DNA of 64,000 nt, from positions 1 through 64,000 of the forward strand of contig JACVVK020000450.1 in the NCBI GenBank assembly GCA_018292915.2. The letters run 5' to 3'. The notes under the pieces were generated by a model, which had not been told where the DNA came from, did no database searches, and saw nothing but the letters and a program-made list of their open reading frames with translations. The translations under genes were made by a program, and so were the position numbers. Source of the DNA: Batillaria attramentaria (taxonomy: Eukaryota > Mollusca > Gastropoda > Batillariidae). Below, in pieces: positions 8,363 to 19,119 of this stretch; the first letter of the stretch is position 1; every line of letters begins with the position of its first letter.

Positions 8363-10938
8363 GGGGGGGGGGGGGGGAGCCGGGGTGGTCGAATGGTAGA
8401 GCGTTGGACTTCTAATGCTCGGGTCGTGAGTTCGATCCCGGCTTGGGCCAAATATTTGTGCTGGCTTTTTCATCGTTGCCCCGTCTTTGATATCACCCTA
8501 TGTGGTGGAAAAGGACGTTAAACCCCCAAACACCCACCCCGCCTCTTTTTTTTTTTTTAATTTTCAGAAATTCCAGCAAGGTTTCTTCAGGAGGCCATGT
8601 GGATGTCCGCCATCACGTTCCTCACCATCGGCTACGGTGACGTCACTCCTCAGTCTGCCTGTGGCCGGGTGACGGCCGTTGTGACGGGGCTTCTGGGTGT
8701 GGGCACCACTGCGCTGCTGGTGGCCGTCCTGGCCCAGAAACTGGAGCAGTCACGTGCCGAAAAGTACCTGCACACGTTCGTGTCGCGCATGCGCCTGGAC
8801 AAAGTCCGAAAGACCGCCGCGGCCAACGTGATCAAGAACTCCCTCAAGCTATGGCGGCTGCGGATGAAGGGAGACAGGGAGAGTCGGAGAGTGCGTGTGC
8901 ACGGAAAGTTGATACAGGTAGGTTTTAACTGGTTTAGTTGGGTCAAGACCCTAGATCCGCCACGCTGTAGGGTCTCAGGTTGGAATACGCTCCCCACCGC
9001 ATGATGCGATTGGAGATGGGCAGCTTATTGGGGGAGTGGGTGGCTGCAGGGACAGCTACCCTAACTGAACAGTCCAGCTGAACATCATTCAATCCAGTCA
9101 GACTGCCAGGTCGCCACACTTGCTGTATCCTTGACTGTGACGGACAAGTTACACAAACGAGTCTAGTTCACACTGCCAGAGGAAACGGGCAACGTTGTGT
9201 AGTAAACACGATTTCCTGCCTCTTTCTTTACTCCTGCCTAGGGTAGGGGTCAAACTCACACGAAATGTGGAAGGAGTGGACCAACCCACCAGACGGAGTA
9301 TATTTTTGTGTGGAGTTGGTCTGTGACGCCCCTCCTCCCCCTGTAACCCTTTAATTAGTTCTGTGACGCCCCTGTTCCCCCGGTAATCCTTTAATTAGTT
9401 CGTGTGACGCCCCTCCTTCCCCTGTAACCCTTTACTTAGTTTTGTGACGCCCCTGTTCCCCCGGTAATCCTTTAATTAGTTCGTGTGACGCCCCTCCTCC
9501 CCCTGTAATCCTTTAATTAGTTTTGTGACGCCCCTCCTCCCCCTATAACCCTTTAATTAGTTCTTTGACGCCCCTGCTCCTCCGGTAATCCTTTAATTAG
9601 TTCTGTGACGCCCCTGTTCCCCCGGTAATCCTTTATTAGTACGTGTGACGCCCCTCCTCCCCCCTGTAACCCTTTAATTAGTTCTGTGACGCCCCTGTTC
9701 CCCCGGTAATCCTTTAATTAGTTCGTGTGACGCCCCTCCTCCCCCTGTAACCCTTTACTTAGTTTTGTGACGCCCCTGTTCCCCCTGTAATCCTTTAATT
9801 AGTTCGTGTGACGCCCCTCCTTCCCCTGTAATCCTTTAATTAGTTTGTGACGCCCCTCCTCCCCCTATAACCCTTTAATTAGTTCTTTGACGCCCCTGCT
9901 CCTCCGGTAATCCTTTAATTAGTTCTGTGACGCCCCTGTTCCCCCGGTAATCCTTTATTAGTACGTGTGACGCCCCTCCTCTCCCCTGTAACCCTTTAAT
10001 TAGTTCTGTGACGCCCCTGTTCCCCCGGTAATCCTTTAATTAGTTCGTGTGACGCCTCTCCTTCCCCCTGTAACCCTTTAATTAGTTTGTGTGACGCCTC
10101 TCCTCCCCCTGTAACCCTTTAATTAGTTTGTGTGACGCCCCTGCTCCTCCGGTAATCCTTTAATTAGTTTATGTGACGCCCCTCCGCCCCCTGTAACCCT
10201 CTAAGTTATAATGGACTGTCTGTAACGTTTTATAAAGAAACTGAATCTGACACCGCCGGATAGAGGTGGGTAAAGGGCCTTTGTCCGGTAGTGGTGCAGA
10301 GCCAGCCACTTTGGCTGAAAATACGACGGTCGCTGTCGTCATCAGGACGAAGGGGCAGCTGTCCTCACTGAACATCGCAACTGAACACTATTCAATCCAG
10401 ACACACTAAAGGACAGCTTGCCCTCACTGAGCAGCACAGCTGAACACTATCCAATCCAGACAAACTGCCAGTTTGCTGACCGATCCTGATACTGTATTTT
10501 TTTGAAAACTACTTTACTACCCCTTTCGGGAAATTCGGGCTGCTTCCCCCGTGGAAAGCGCGTTGCCGCGGTGCAGCGCTACCAAATACCTATCCCATTT
10601 TCCTATTTTGCTTGAAAAACTTATGTGCGGAACGCAAATTCCTAAAGTTCCTTACCCTTAACTAAGAGGGTGTACTTTCAGAAACTTTGTCATTAATATT
10701 GCCATCTCTTCAACAGGCGGTGGGCGAAATGCGCGATGCCAAGAATGCCAAACTCAACATCGGGGAGTCCGCAGTGGGTGTCATCGAGGTCAACACGGCC
10801 GTGGAGGAGGTTCTGCGGGTGGCAGAAGCTATCAGCGATCAGCAGAACCTTCTAGAAGTGCGTTCGGACAACGTGGAGAAGAGGCTGGCCGCCATCGAGG
10901 TCAAGCTGGACAGCATTGCTGCCAAACTCCGTCACTGA
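4676..10938 (+). CDS. KCNN-like: SK-type calcium-activated K+ channel, copy 1 (six core exons)
   Basis: This predicts a plasma-membrane potassium channel subunit of the small-conductance calcium-activated (SK/KCNN) family. These channels form tetramers, are gated by constitutively bound calmodulin, and hyperpolarise the cell when calcium rises. Exons: 4676-4911 (N-terminus and S1), 5795-5974 (S2), 6785-6967 (S3-S4), 7405-7576 (S5), 8568-8917 (pore, S6, calmodulin-binding domain) and 10717-10938 (C-terminal coiled coil and stop). With the candidate exon at 3776 the product is 470 residues, shorter than many vertebrate SK proteins. Diagnostic sequence: S4 FLRLYLLARFFVVHS, selectivity filter TIGYGD, S6 TTALLVAVLAQKLE, then AEKYLHTF and KTAAANVIKNSLKLW of the CaM-binding region. 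The coding frame is intact. Divergence is high, but fold and exon order are clear. A polyadenylation signal follows 150 bp after the stop. Confidence 0.88.
4953..5023. repeat. (AC)n microsatellite in copy 1 S1-S2 intron
   Basis: AC tract beginning about 40 bp after the S1 donor. Copy 3 has an AC tract at the corresponding place (44739). Confidence 0.95.
5024..5100 (+). mobile_element. SINE family C fragment
   Basis: CGTTCATTCGGGCCGATCGTC matches the body of the full copy at 2081-2475. Only this piece is left beside the AC tract. Confidence 0.5.
5795..5974 (+). CDS. copy 1 exon: S2
   Basis: The acceptor is TTGTTTGCAG|GATTAC. The exon opens in phase 0 with DYIEKESVLSGFLK and carries S2 (VVSISTVMLLVDVITYHV), then MVENCLEDWRLVV, which aligns with the family's MVDNGADDWRIAM. 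The end is uncertain. A GTACGT donor at 5971 would break the frame into the next exon, so I place the donor at 5975 (TCGTAC|GTCCGT), which keeps phase 0 and gives 180 nt, against 177 nt in copies 2 and 3. Confidence 0.8.
6345..6510 (+). repeat. dispersed repeat M1, copy 2
   Basis: Shares AAGGCCCACGCCTTGCGTAA and the flanking CACTTCAAGCCACTG / AGTGGCTTGAAGTGG inverted pair with 1539-1720 and 15915-16115. It is intronic in channel copy 1. Confidence 0.7.
6785..6967 (+). CDS. copy 1 exon: S3 and S4
   Basis: The acceptor is GTGAAACAG|CTGGGG and the donor AACAAG|GTGAGG, phase 0 at both ends, 183 nt. It encodes S3 (LGLELLVCCLHPPPG), a short extracellular loop, and S4 with FLRLYLLARFFVVHSHLV and the following SLGALNK. 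The S4 has the sparse basic residues typical of SK channels, which are not voltage-gated. Copy 3 has the same exon length. Confidence 0.87.
6979..7120 (+). mobile_element. MITE family M2, truncated copy
   Basis: Starts only about 12 bp after the S3-S4 donor. It matches the full M2 copy at 47133 through TCAGCCAATCGCGTCC and GCCAGACACTACAA. The right end is replaced by a TG microsatellite. Confidence 0.6.
7123..7200. repeat. (TG)n microsatellite
   Basis: Uninterrupted TG tract in the S4-S5 intron of copy 1. Confidence 0.95.
7405..7576 (+). CDS. copy 1 exon: S5
   Basis: The acceptor is GCGTGCAG|ATCAGA and the donor GAACAGAAG|GTAAAC. It enters in phase 0 and leaves in phase 1. It carries the S4-S5 linker (TMFVFKALMREWPGT) and S5 (VLICLMAAIFLVSSWSVHTC), matching the family's FVMKTLMTICPGTVLL pattern. 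Its last base plus AA of the next exon makes a Glu codon, so the splice reads through cleanly. Confidence 0.85.
7784..8042. repeat. 32-bp minisatellite
   Basis: About eight tandem units of roughly 32 bp built on TAGTCTGGGCTAGGCCAG, with degenerate units upstream from about 7660. It is intronic in channel copy 1. Confidence 0.9.
8376..8540 (+). mobile_element. SINE family A, well preserved
   Basis: The tRNA-like head contains TGGTCGAATGGTAGAGCGTT and the B box GAGTTCGATCCC. The conserved body CCCCGTCTTTGATATCACCC follows, then the tail TGGTGGAAAAGGACGTTAAA and CCCAAACACCC. It ends 27 bp before the pore exon, so the SINE lies right against the splice acceptor. Confidence 0.88.
8568..8917 (+). 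CDS. copy 1 exon: pore loop, S6, calmodulin-binding domain
   Basis: The acceptor is TTAATTTTCAG|AAATTC after a T-rich tract and the donor GATACAG|GTAGG, 350 nt, phase 1 in and 0 out. It encodes the pore helix (MWMSAITFL), filter TIGYGD, S6 (GLLGVGTTALLVAVLAQ), then KLEQSRAEKYLHTF and VRKTAAANVIKNSLKLW, the calcium-independent calmodulin-contact region of the SK family. This is the most diagnostic exon of the gene. Confidence 0.92.
9010..9200. mobile_element. partial SINE family D-like sequence
   Basis: AACAGTCCAGCTGAACA and GACGGACAAGTTACACAAAC match the body of the SINE at 21026-21360. The tRNA-like end is absent. Confidence 0.55.
9322..10200. repeat. about 40-bp minisatellite with higher-order structure
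   Basis: Twenty-two tandem units of 39-42 bp, each reading TGACGCCCCT, a C-rich variable middle, then CCTTTAATTAGTT. Variants recur in order. An eight-unit block (units 3-10) is repeated almost exactly as units 11-18, giving a higher-order period of roughly 320 bp. It lies in the last intron of copy 1. Confidence 0.92.
10717..10938 (+). CDS. copy 1 last exon: C-terminal CaM-binding and coiled-coil region
   Basis: The acceptor is CTCTTCAACAG|GCGGTG in phase 0, and the stop is TGA at 10936. It encodes AVGEMRDAKNAKLN, matching the family's AIHQLRSVKMEQRKLN position, then a heptad-rich end, VEKRLAAIEVKLDSIAAKL, matching the family's EKRIVTLETKLETL coiled coil. The protein stops right after the coil, without the longer tail of vertebrate SK1-3. 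Confidence 0.88.
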   Translation, partial: AVGEMRDAKNAKLNIGESAVGVIEVNTAVEEVLRVAEAISDQQNLLEVRSDNVEKRLAAIEVKLDSIAAKLRH

Positions 10939-11087
10939 GGAGAGGACACACTGACACCGCACTCTGGCATCGGTTCGGTCTTCTGTCCAGCATCTGCGCT
11001 GGAAGTCGGCTATAGGTTTTCAGCTGCTGTGGTCTCTCACAGGGGAGCCATCGAGGACACAGATCTTCTCAGCGCTGCCGGGTTATT

Positions 11088-11093
11088 AATAAA
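11088..11093 (+). terminator. polyadenylation signal of channel copy 1
   Basis: AATAAA 150 bp downstream of the copy 1 stop codon, in TTATTAATAAATTTG. Position and sequence fit a 3'-end signal. Confidence 0.6.
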
Positions 11094-11371
11094 TTTGCAG
11101 CTTTTGGGTGGCGTTTCGTAACAGAACAAGAAAAATAGCTTTATTGGTGAAGAAAACCAAAACGTGTTTGTTTAGGGCTTTGAGGACCATAAGCACACTG
11201 TTTCTGTTTTCTCTGGTTTTGAAATAGGTTGAACAGGTGCTTGGGCAATTCGGAATCCATGAACCATTTCCATTGGTAAAGTGGGACGTTATTTTTTCGG
11301 TGCTCGTCGTTCTATTTTTCCGCATCCTACATCCGCATTTTCCGCTTTTTTGGGGGGGTTGGGGGGGGGGG

Positions 11372-11708
11372 AGACCACTGACGTAAAGAGATAGACGCAC
11401 CGCCGCACGCTGCCACCGCTGCTTGCGAGTGTCGCTATCACGGCCATCTTACTAATACCAGAACTCAGAGGCTCTGTGTATAGGACGCCTCGTTCGAAAT
11501 ACAAAGTTCTTTAGAAAGACGTCATCAGAAATGTGACGTAAGATAAAGCGGACCAATGCTAAGCGCGCTATGTAAACAGCTGATAGCGTCTGGCCAATGC
11601 TATGCGCGCTATGTAAACAGCTGGCACTTCCAGGTACTAGCAACATGGCGCGCGGCGGCGTCACTTTTCCGGCACCGCGGTGCGTCTATCTCTATACGTC
11701 TGTGGGGG
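11372..11708. mobile_element. MITE M4 with about 30-bp inverted ends
   Basis: The left end GACGTAAAGAGATAGACGCA is mirrored at the right end by TGCGTCTATCTCTATACGTC. Inside is an imperfect direct repeat (GCGCGCTATGTAAACAGCTG type, about 40 bp apart). A compact palindrome of the same ends lies at 17163-17200. There is no open frame of note. Confidence 0.65.
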
Positions 11709-14700
11709 AGACCCACCGTTCGGCATATTTCTAGGCTAACAAGATTTTCGGCACTGTGTTGGTGTTGCCTAGCATTGTACCGTGCAGACACACGCACAGA
11801 TAATTATAGTCTCACACGAAGCTGGCACTCAGCAAAGAGAAGCCGAAACGCACAGCGTCTGCCACTGTTGTGTAAGACGGCTGGCTGTGTGAAGGCCACC
11901 AAATGCCTGTGTATTACGTTCAGATGGGACTGTACTTCAATATTTGCAACACGAATAAGTCATTTAGCATTTCCTTGTTGGTTACTAGGGTTGGAGAGTT
12001 ACTTCCCTTGTTGTTGTGTTGAGTAACGGTTCAGTTACACTCGCCGATCTTTCTGAGTCATAATAAACTCAGGAATCCAACTACATGTCTGTGTCTGGTG
12101 ATTCAGTTTGAAGTCAGGAACAATTGACTAACCGAAGGTTTTTCCTGACTACCGGGTTGGTCATCGGGGGTTTCTCTCCGGGTTCTCCGGCTTTCCTCCC
12201 CAGCAAAATTGAAAAGGATAGGTTGGTAGGGTGGCGCTGCACCGCGGCGACACGCTTTCCCCGGGGAAAGCAGCTCGAATCCCCCCCCCCCCCCCCCCGG
12301 AAAAAAAAACCCCACAAAAAACAACAACACAAAAATCGTCCAGCGACCAAAGAAGACATTTCCGTTTCGATTTCTTCCCTTGACCAGTATGGAGCACACC
12401 TAGTCCGATTCACGATTCTGATTCAGGAATGCTCCTATAGAGTTTGTAGTCTGTAGTGTTTGTAGTGTAGGAAGAAGGAGCGCACCCTGACCGTCGAGAA
12501 GCCGAAAAGAGAGGCCGGGTCGCCTGGGCTATCGCTTCAGCAGTGGAACCGAGGTCATGGACAGGAAAGCGCCGTGCTGGAGAAGGCACACTGTTCATTG
12601 CGAATTTCTCGACACAGTGTTAACGAGCCCCTGGAGAATTTGAACTGACTAGATGACGAGTGCGGGTCACACTAGACTGTACATGTTGGTTACTGTGATG
12701 AGGTTGTGGGGGTACGCTTCATTAGCACGGAGGAGCAGGAAGTTGGGGGTGGGCCGGAGAGGGTGGGGGTGGGGGGTCAAGATGGCGGAGTGTATTTCCG
12801 GTGCTATTGCAAAATCGATGGAACGAACCGCACAGGTGTGTCACAGTGTCGCGAACGATAGGACCTGATGGATCGCGCATAGCCGTGACGCGTCTGACGT
12901 CATAGGTTCGTGTGCGAGCGAAACCTGATTTGGCTTAGCAAAGATGCAGTTAGCCGGAAAGTAGGTATTTTCGGGTTTTCTGGCTAAGAAAAAGAAAGAA
13001 AAGTGGCTCACACCAAAGCGTACATGTGGACGGAGGTGAGATTAAAAGGGCATCTCTTGAACTGCATACAGACGAGTTGTCTATGAATACAAGTGAAAAA
13101 TAGCATTTTCGGGAATCCTGCCACCTTTCCCTTACCCCCCCCCCCCTTCCATCCCCCAACCACCACCACCACACCCCACCCCCTCCCGCCTCTACGAAGA
13201 AAAAGAGAGGAAGAAAAATAGGGTCGTCAAATGGGAGGGAAGTTTTATTTTGTTTATTTGTAGTGTCATTAGAGGAGCATGCACAATGTGAAAATTGCCC
13301 ATAGGACGTAAAGCAAGCTAATGATGATGATGTGAAAATTGCAATGTTTGTGCCTCTGTGGTGGAAAAGGACGTTAAACTCCCAAACACCCACCCACCCA
13401 CCCGCAATGTTTGTGCTTATGTTGCCTGCTAAGCTGATAAAACGAATTTCGGGTATGGCAGTGCTTACCAGTGTTTTGCCTCCCCAGAGGTACACGGCCT
13501 CAAGTTGACCTTCCTGGGTGAACGTTAGGGTCGGTCAGGATAACCTAACCGATGTGATTTTGCTTTTTGCCTCAGACGGGAAAGGACATTTACTTAACAA
13601 GACTTTCGGACATGGACCCAGGTTCGATGGCATGTATCAGTATTTTTATATATACATAATATATTCTATACATATAATTATGCAAGGTCAGCAGTGAAGT
13701 TTGACTATTACCAGACGACAAGTGATTGTCAGTGCCATCTGCTTTGTTTGACATACGTTTGGATGATTGCAAGTTTATGCCGATCGTATTTTGTTTATTG
13801 TAGACGTCCGAAACTGTGATTTCTCGACATGGAAACATTGCAGGCGGGGCGGCGAGTGCAATAACAGGCCGACGAAAAGGACCCGTCTCATTTACGCGAG
13901 ATAGAAACCGCCCGAGATAATTTACAGTCGTAAACAATGTTGCAACACACGTCCGATCGGATCAAACGCCCAGCAGAGGAGATCCAAAAACTATCCACAG
14001 AAACTTAAGAGACAATAAACACAATTTGCCATGAACCACGGTAAAATTTGATGCAATAATTATAGCATGTTAGAACGCCAGATCGGAGCCTTAGTCTCAG
14101 ACTGCTTCGATCTGACGTTCTAACATGTAGTCATAGATGTTTAATTTTTGTGTTCAAGTCACGATTTGCTTCTTCGAAACTCACCCATTTTCATGTTAGA
14201 ACGCTTAGATCTGACCAGTAGTCTAGCGTTAGAAAGGGCAAAACCGACGCAACCCCAGCCAAAAAAAATGCACCTCGGCACATGCATAAAATAAAATGAC
14301 CACAAACTTGAAGTGGTGTTCAAAGATCGCGCTAGACACCTCCATAGAAGTATGTGAACTCAATGCATGCCGCTTTTGGTGTATTTTGATGCCGTGGCTA
14401 CCCTTTGCTCACCAACTTTCATTTGTGACGTGTAGTTTCCTAGCTAAAAACTCAGGCTACACCGATCTGATTTTCCAGCAAGGCACATTTTGGACTCAGG
14501 TGAAAAAAAAAATCCTAACGTTACGCCACACAGCATTTATGAGTTTATTTTTCAAAAGTACGTGAGTTATCTCGAGCGGATCCTATCACGCGTGAACCAG
14601 ACGGACCGTTTCCGCTGGCCTGAACAATGTATGCCAATATTAACCGTTCAGGCCTACTTTATGTAAACTTCGTAGTTTCTAGAATATTGCCATTGTGATA

Positions 14701-15176
14701 GGAGAACATTGTGGTGAAGGCTTTTGTTATCAAGTCAGTCGATGCTTTGAAATCATGAACTGTGTAAATAGCTTATGTCGACATTACAGACGTCGCTGAC
14801 AGCTGTTTTGTTTTGCTTTGTCTTTTTGTTGTTGTGTTTGGTGTTGTGTTTTCGCAGACGGCCACAAGACGGTTTGTATCCTGTTGTTTGAGGAGTTTGC
14901 ACACTTGGCATAAATGACTATACACCATATGCTGCAAACGTTCACATTTACTTCGTGCAATAATTGCGTCGCTTCTTCCCTTTCCAAAACCTGCCAACTA
15001 ACTACTGTTCTGTGCTGTCAATAAGCTTTCCTTTCCTCCTTTTTTCCTTTCTTTTGTTTATTCTTTTGTTCTGCTTTCTCTTTATTTATTTTTTTTTCTT
15101 GACGGGGGGGGGGGGTGGGGGGGGGGGGTCTAGTGACCTGATCCCGAACAACTGTACAAAGTACCAAATAAGCAGA
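11709..15176. other. intergenic stretch, no convincing gene
   Basis: Between channel copies 1 and 2. It contains a SINE C-like scrap near 12150-12200, a family A tail fragment at 13353-13404, a hairpin at 14068-14130 and homopolymer runs. A short frame at 12781 (MAECISGAIAKSMERTAQ) reaches a GTGTGT donor, but in phase 0, which does not fit copy 2. Confidence 0.45.
14068..14130. repeat. perfectly placed inverted repeat (hairpin)
   Basis: CATGTTAGAACGCCAGATCG at the left is mirrored by CGATCTGACGTTCTAACATG at the right around a short loop. A third half-copy (CATGTTAGAACGCTTAGATC) lies near 14193. Probably the remnant ends of a small DNA transposon. Confidence 0.6.
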
Positions 15177-15562
15177 TAATAATAATAATAATGAGTATTG
15201 TATAGGCGCTTTACCCAGTTTCATGAATCGGCTCAAAGCGCCGCGAACTGAACCCAACACGCACGCTCACGTGAATCACACGCATTCTCTCACACACTGG
15301 ACATAAACACATTACAATCACATGGTGCGAAGGGTCAGCTCAGCTACTTAAGTTTCGGAATTTAGAATTGCATTTATTTTTCAAATTTTTGAGGGCTGAA
15401 TATTTCCAAAGCCGGAGTACCCGGAGAGAACCCCCGACGATCGGCCCGAATGATCGGTGCCACATACGAGAAGGAAAAATTCTTTGCCCCGAGTGGGACT
15501 CGAACCCCTGACCTCTCGCATTGGTGACAAGCCTCTTAACCACTAGACCACCGACCGCCCCG
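15177..15562 (-). mobile_element. SINE family C, near full length
   Basis: Inverted relative of 2081-2475. On the + strand it starts with the (AAT)n tail and GTATAGGCGCTTTACCC, and ends with the tRNA-like head read in reverse (GGACTCGAACCCCTGACC, CCACTAGACCACCGACC). Confidence 0.87.
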
Positions 15563-15628
15563 ATGGTCTGGGATGAAAGGACTGTCGCGTTTTCTTGTTG
15601 TCTGTAGACAAGTAAATCGAGAGAGAGA

Positions 15629-15808
15629 GGGTGGGTGGGTGGGTGGGTGTTTGGGAGTTTAACGTCCTTTTCCACCACGTAAGGGTGATATCAAAGACGG
15701 GACAACGAGAAAAAGGCCAGCACAAATATTTGGCCCCAGCCGGGACTCGAACTCACGACCCGAGCATTGAGAGTCCAACGCTCTGCCATTTGGCTATCCC
15801 GGCTCCCC
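15629..15808 (-). mobile_element. SINE family A inserted in a GA tract
   Basis: The minus-strand copy shows TTAACGTCCTTTTCCACCAC and GGACTCGAACTCACGACCC on the + strand. It is flanked on both sides by GAGAGA repeats, as is the copy at 31191, which suggests the GA run served as target site. Confidence 0.85.
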
Positions 15809-15914
15809 GAGAGAGAGAGAGAGAGATTGCCTTTGATGTGTCCTTTTGCATACATTTATCTTTTTGCACATTGTTTTTCTTTCAGTGTTTTAAATAATAA
15901 TGCGTACCAATTAA

Positions 15915-16115
15915 CTCTTAAAAGCTCGTGCTAAAATCGCAATTGTACTTGAAATATGCACACCACTAGCTTGCCACTTCAAGCCACTGTTTCGCAATCT
16001 GCAACGGTCTCGGGCCCAGCGGGGAAGGGCCCACGTCTTACGTAATTGTGGATTGAAGTGGCTCCTACTGGTGTGCAGTGGCTTGTTCTCTTTAACCGGT
16101 CTTATCGTATAGTGG
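15915..16115 (+). repeat. dispersed repeat M1, copy 3
   Basis: Contains GCCACTTCAAGCCACTG, GGTCTCGGGCCCAGCGGGGA and AGTGGCTTGTTCT in the same order as the copies at 1539 and 6345. Confidence 0.65.
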
Positions 16116-16734
16116 GCAACGGATGCTTAGGCTCTGGATCCGCACGATCCCGTATCGACCTTTCTGCCCAGGCTATTCTGAATTATTCACGTAGGACCAA
16201 TGCATCAGTATTTCCCTCGATCACCTGCTCCCCCCCCCAACCTACCCCCCCTCCTCCCCCCCCTCCCTCCTTTCCCCGGGAAGAGGTAGTTGGGGAGGTC
16301 TTATAAACCGCGAAAGATCAATCACTTATATATTCACGAATCTTTTTGCACGCAAAAAAAAAAAAAAAAAAATGTGCATTGCAAAGTAGTTCGTTTTTAT
16401 CCATAGTGAGATGTTTGTGTACCTGGCCTCTATCCGATTAATCGTTCGGCACGGGGGTGGAGGTTACGTCTAATGAGGTACGGTTTACGTCAAAAGTATG
16501 AAAGCGACCACTTCCAAAATTGAATCTGTCCGTATTCATGCTATCAACAGCAAAAGTATTGCGTGATTGGAGCAAATATTGCGGCGGAAAACTCCAGAAA
16601 ACCGACTTTTACCGACAGGGCGCTAATTCCAAAAGTAATGTTGCTTTCGTTTATCGCCCGGAGGCTCTGTCCCAAAATCTTGATCCATAAGGATCCCCCA
16701 AGTTTCAAACGGAGATGTAGGCCCGTACACCCAT

Positions 16735-16736
<2 letters not shown>

Positions 16737-16821
<85 letters not shown>

Positions 16822-16823
16822 GA

Positions 16824-16894
<71 letters not shown>

Positions 16895-16913
16895 GCACGC
16901 ACGCACGCACGCA

Positions 16914-16946
<33 letters not shown>
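16737..16946. repeat. compound (AC)n microsatellite
   Basis: About 210 bp of AC repeats with a CAGACAGAGA interruption and a GCAC-rich segment. Confidence 0.95.
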
Positions 16947-16948
<2 letters not shown>

Positions 16949-17261
16949 CCCCAACCCCATTCACTGACTTTCTTTTGGGCGTGGCTCAATTAAATTGCCT
17001 TTTGAATTGCCTTTTAAAAATCGTCCTCCTCCTCCCAGTATCTCCTTCGCTGAACAGAGCATCCTGCAATGAAGCCAGCGGAACCCATCATCTACCAGGA
17101 ACCAACGACTGAAACATGCAACAAAAGGATCCGGCCTGTAGGTCTATGTTACATCTGTCCAAACCATCGACGTATAGAGATATCTCTTTACGTCTGTGGT
17201 CCAAACCAGTCACCCCGTATAAGGCCATAGTAAAACAGGTTACACAACAACAGCTTCCGGG

Positions 17262-17263
<2 letters not shown>

Positions 17264-17335
<72 letters not shown>
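17264..17335. repeat. (AC)n microsatellite
   Basis: Pure AC tract in the spacer between channel copies 1 and 2. Confidence 0.95.
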
Positions 17336-17336
<1 letters not shown>

Positions 17337-17625
17337 TGGCAATAATTCCCGGCCGCGAATACGCGTCAGTATCGATGACGTATGTTTTCCTACGTCATTT
17401 TCAGAGTTAGACTTGCGTCATCGTCTCTGCAGAGAACGGCAGTGACGAGCGTCACACTGGTATTGTCCTCCCGCCAAATTTAATAGAGACACTTGCGTGT
17501 GTATATGCGTGTGAGCGCAAACAGTATTTCTTAGAAAACAGGTGCTATATAAACTGTATTCATTATTCCCCGGGAAAAAACGTCTGCTTTTGTTTTCAAG
17601 GGAAATCACTCCCACGCACAATAAT

Positions 17626-18905
17626 CTAGACTCCAGAGTGCAGTCCCTTTTCGGCGGGGCGTGAAAATGTGACTGCTTACACCCAGCGCCATTTTCAAAA
17701 ATGGCGAATTTTTTTTTAGAAAAGCAGAGACTTGTGTGTCATATGATTCGATTTGAAACGAAGTCTTGAATGTCCGACCACTTTTCGTTTGGGCAAAATC
17801 TTTGCCAGCGGACAATTATTGTTGCGCTTTGATGGCACTGTTTACGTGGTACACTGATCCAACAGGATGTGAGTAAACGGCAAGGGGGTTGCACTCTGAC
17901 AGGCAAGGGTGCACTCTCTGGGGCACAGAGTCTTTCAGTGGAAAGTACCTCTGTGCACGGTGGGGAAATGGCGCTCACTGCGCTACCGTGATGGGCCTAA
18001 ATTGTCTCGGTGCTCTCAAACACAAGGTCGCGCACTATGTCATCCTTGACCAGCTTTGAACCCAGAGGGATCCTCAATGGCACAAGTGACGGCAAGCTGT
18101 CTTCAGAGTGAAAGTAGGCGTGTTTCTGAATCAGAGACATACATAATATGTCTCTGTCTGAATGGACAGATCTATTATTACATTCAGTCCTAGAGCACGG
18201 GTGTGTATGCTTTTGTAATCGTCTCTTATTCCACCACAAAGCAGGTACGTGATCGTCTGCACCGTGCAATAATACTTGCCTGTAGAGTGCAACCCCCTTG
18301 CCGTTTACTCACATCCTGTTGGATCAGTGTACCACGTAAACAGTGCCATCAAAGCGCAACAATAATTGTCCGCTGGCAAAGATTTTGCCCAAACCAAAAG
18401 TGGTCGGATATTCAAGACTTCGTTTCAAATCGATTCATATGACACACAAGTCTCTGCTTTTCTAAAAAAAATTCGCCATTTTTGAAAATGGCGCTGGGTG
18501 TAAGCAGTCACATTTTCACGCCCCGCCGAAAAGGGACTGCACTCTGGAGTCTAGCAAGGGTGTTGCACTCTACAGGCAAGTATTATTGCACAGTGCAGAC
18601 GATCACGTACCTGCCTTGTGGTGGAATAAGAGACGATTACAAAAGCATACACACCCGTGCTCTAGGACTGAATGTAATAATAGATCTGTCCATTCAGACA
18701 GAGACATGTTATGTATGTCTCTGATTCAGAAACACGCCTACTTTCACTCTGAAGACAGCCTGCCATCACTTGCGCCACTGAGGATCCCTCTGGGTTCAAA
18801 GCACCGAGACAATTTAGGCCCGTCACGGTAGCGCAGTGAGCGCCATTTCCCCACCGTGCACAGAGGTATTTTCCACTGAAAGACTCTGTGCCCCAGAGAG
18901 TGACA
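17626..18905. mobile_element. fold-back element cluster F1
   Basis: Built from two blocks. Block X starts CTAGACTCCAGAGTGCAGTC and runs to about GAGTAAACGGCAAGGGGGTT. Block Y includes TGGTGGAATAAGAGACGATT and ends at the CACAGAGG...CCCCAGAGAGTG motif. The order here is X(+), Y(-), X(-), Y(+), so each half can pair with the other. Short open frames inside are not protein-like. The cluster ends about 850 bp before the first certain exon of channel copy 2, and a second cluster lies before copy 3. Confidence 0.75.
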
Positions 18906-19119
18906 ATAATCTCCGAGCCATGCTAAAAATTCACTGTGCCGGTGAAATTGACAGAATTCCTCGTTTCTGTGCACACTGTGAAATAACACGGGGGCCGTAA
19001 AGTTGTTCGCAACTGTCCACTTTCCTTGTCACCGAGTATTTTAATATTTATCGTTCTTAGCTATTACTTATCTCGGCTCGGTCTCGGTTAGCCCGACTTG
19101 GCCGTGGTTGCGGGGGCCT

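Noticed and set aside
9322..10200. CRISPR-like array
   Set aside because: Units are contiguous with no unique spacers, the genome is eukaryotic, and there are no cas genes. It is a minisatellite.
12781..12836. First exon of channel copy 2 (MAECISGAIAKS frame)
   Set aside because: It reaches a donor in phase 0, but the next copy 2 exon needs phase 1.
17069..17132. First exon of channel copy 2 (frame MKPAEPIIYQEPT, donor GGCCT|GTAGGT)
   Set aside because: Also phase 0, and close to a MITE-like palindrome. No support.
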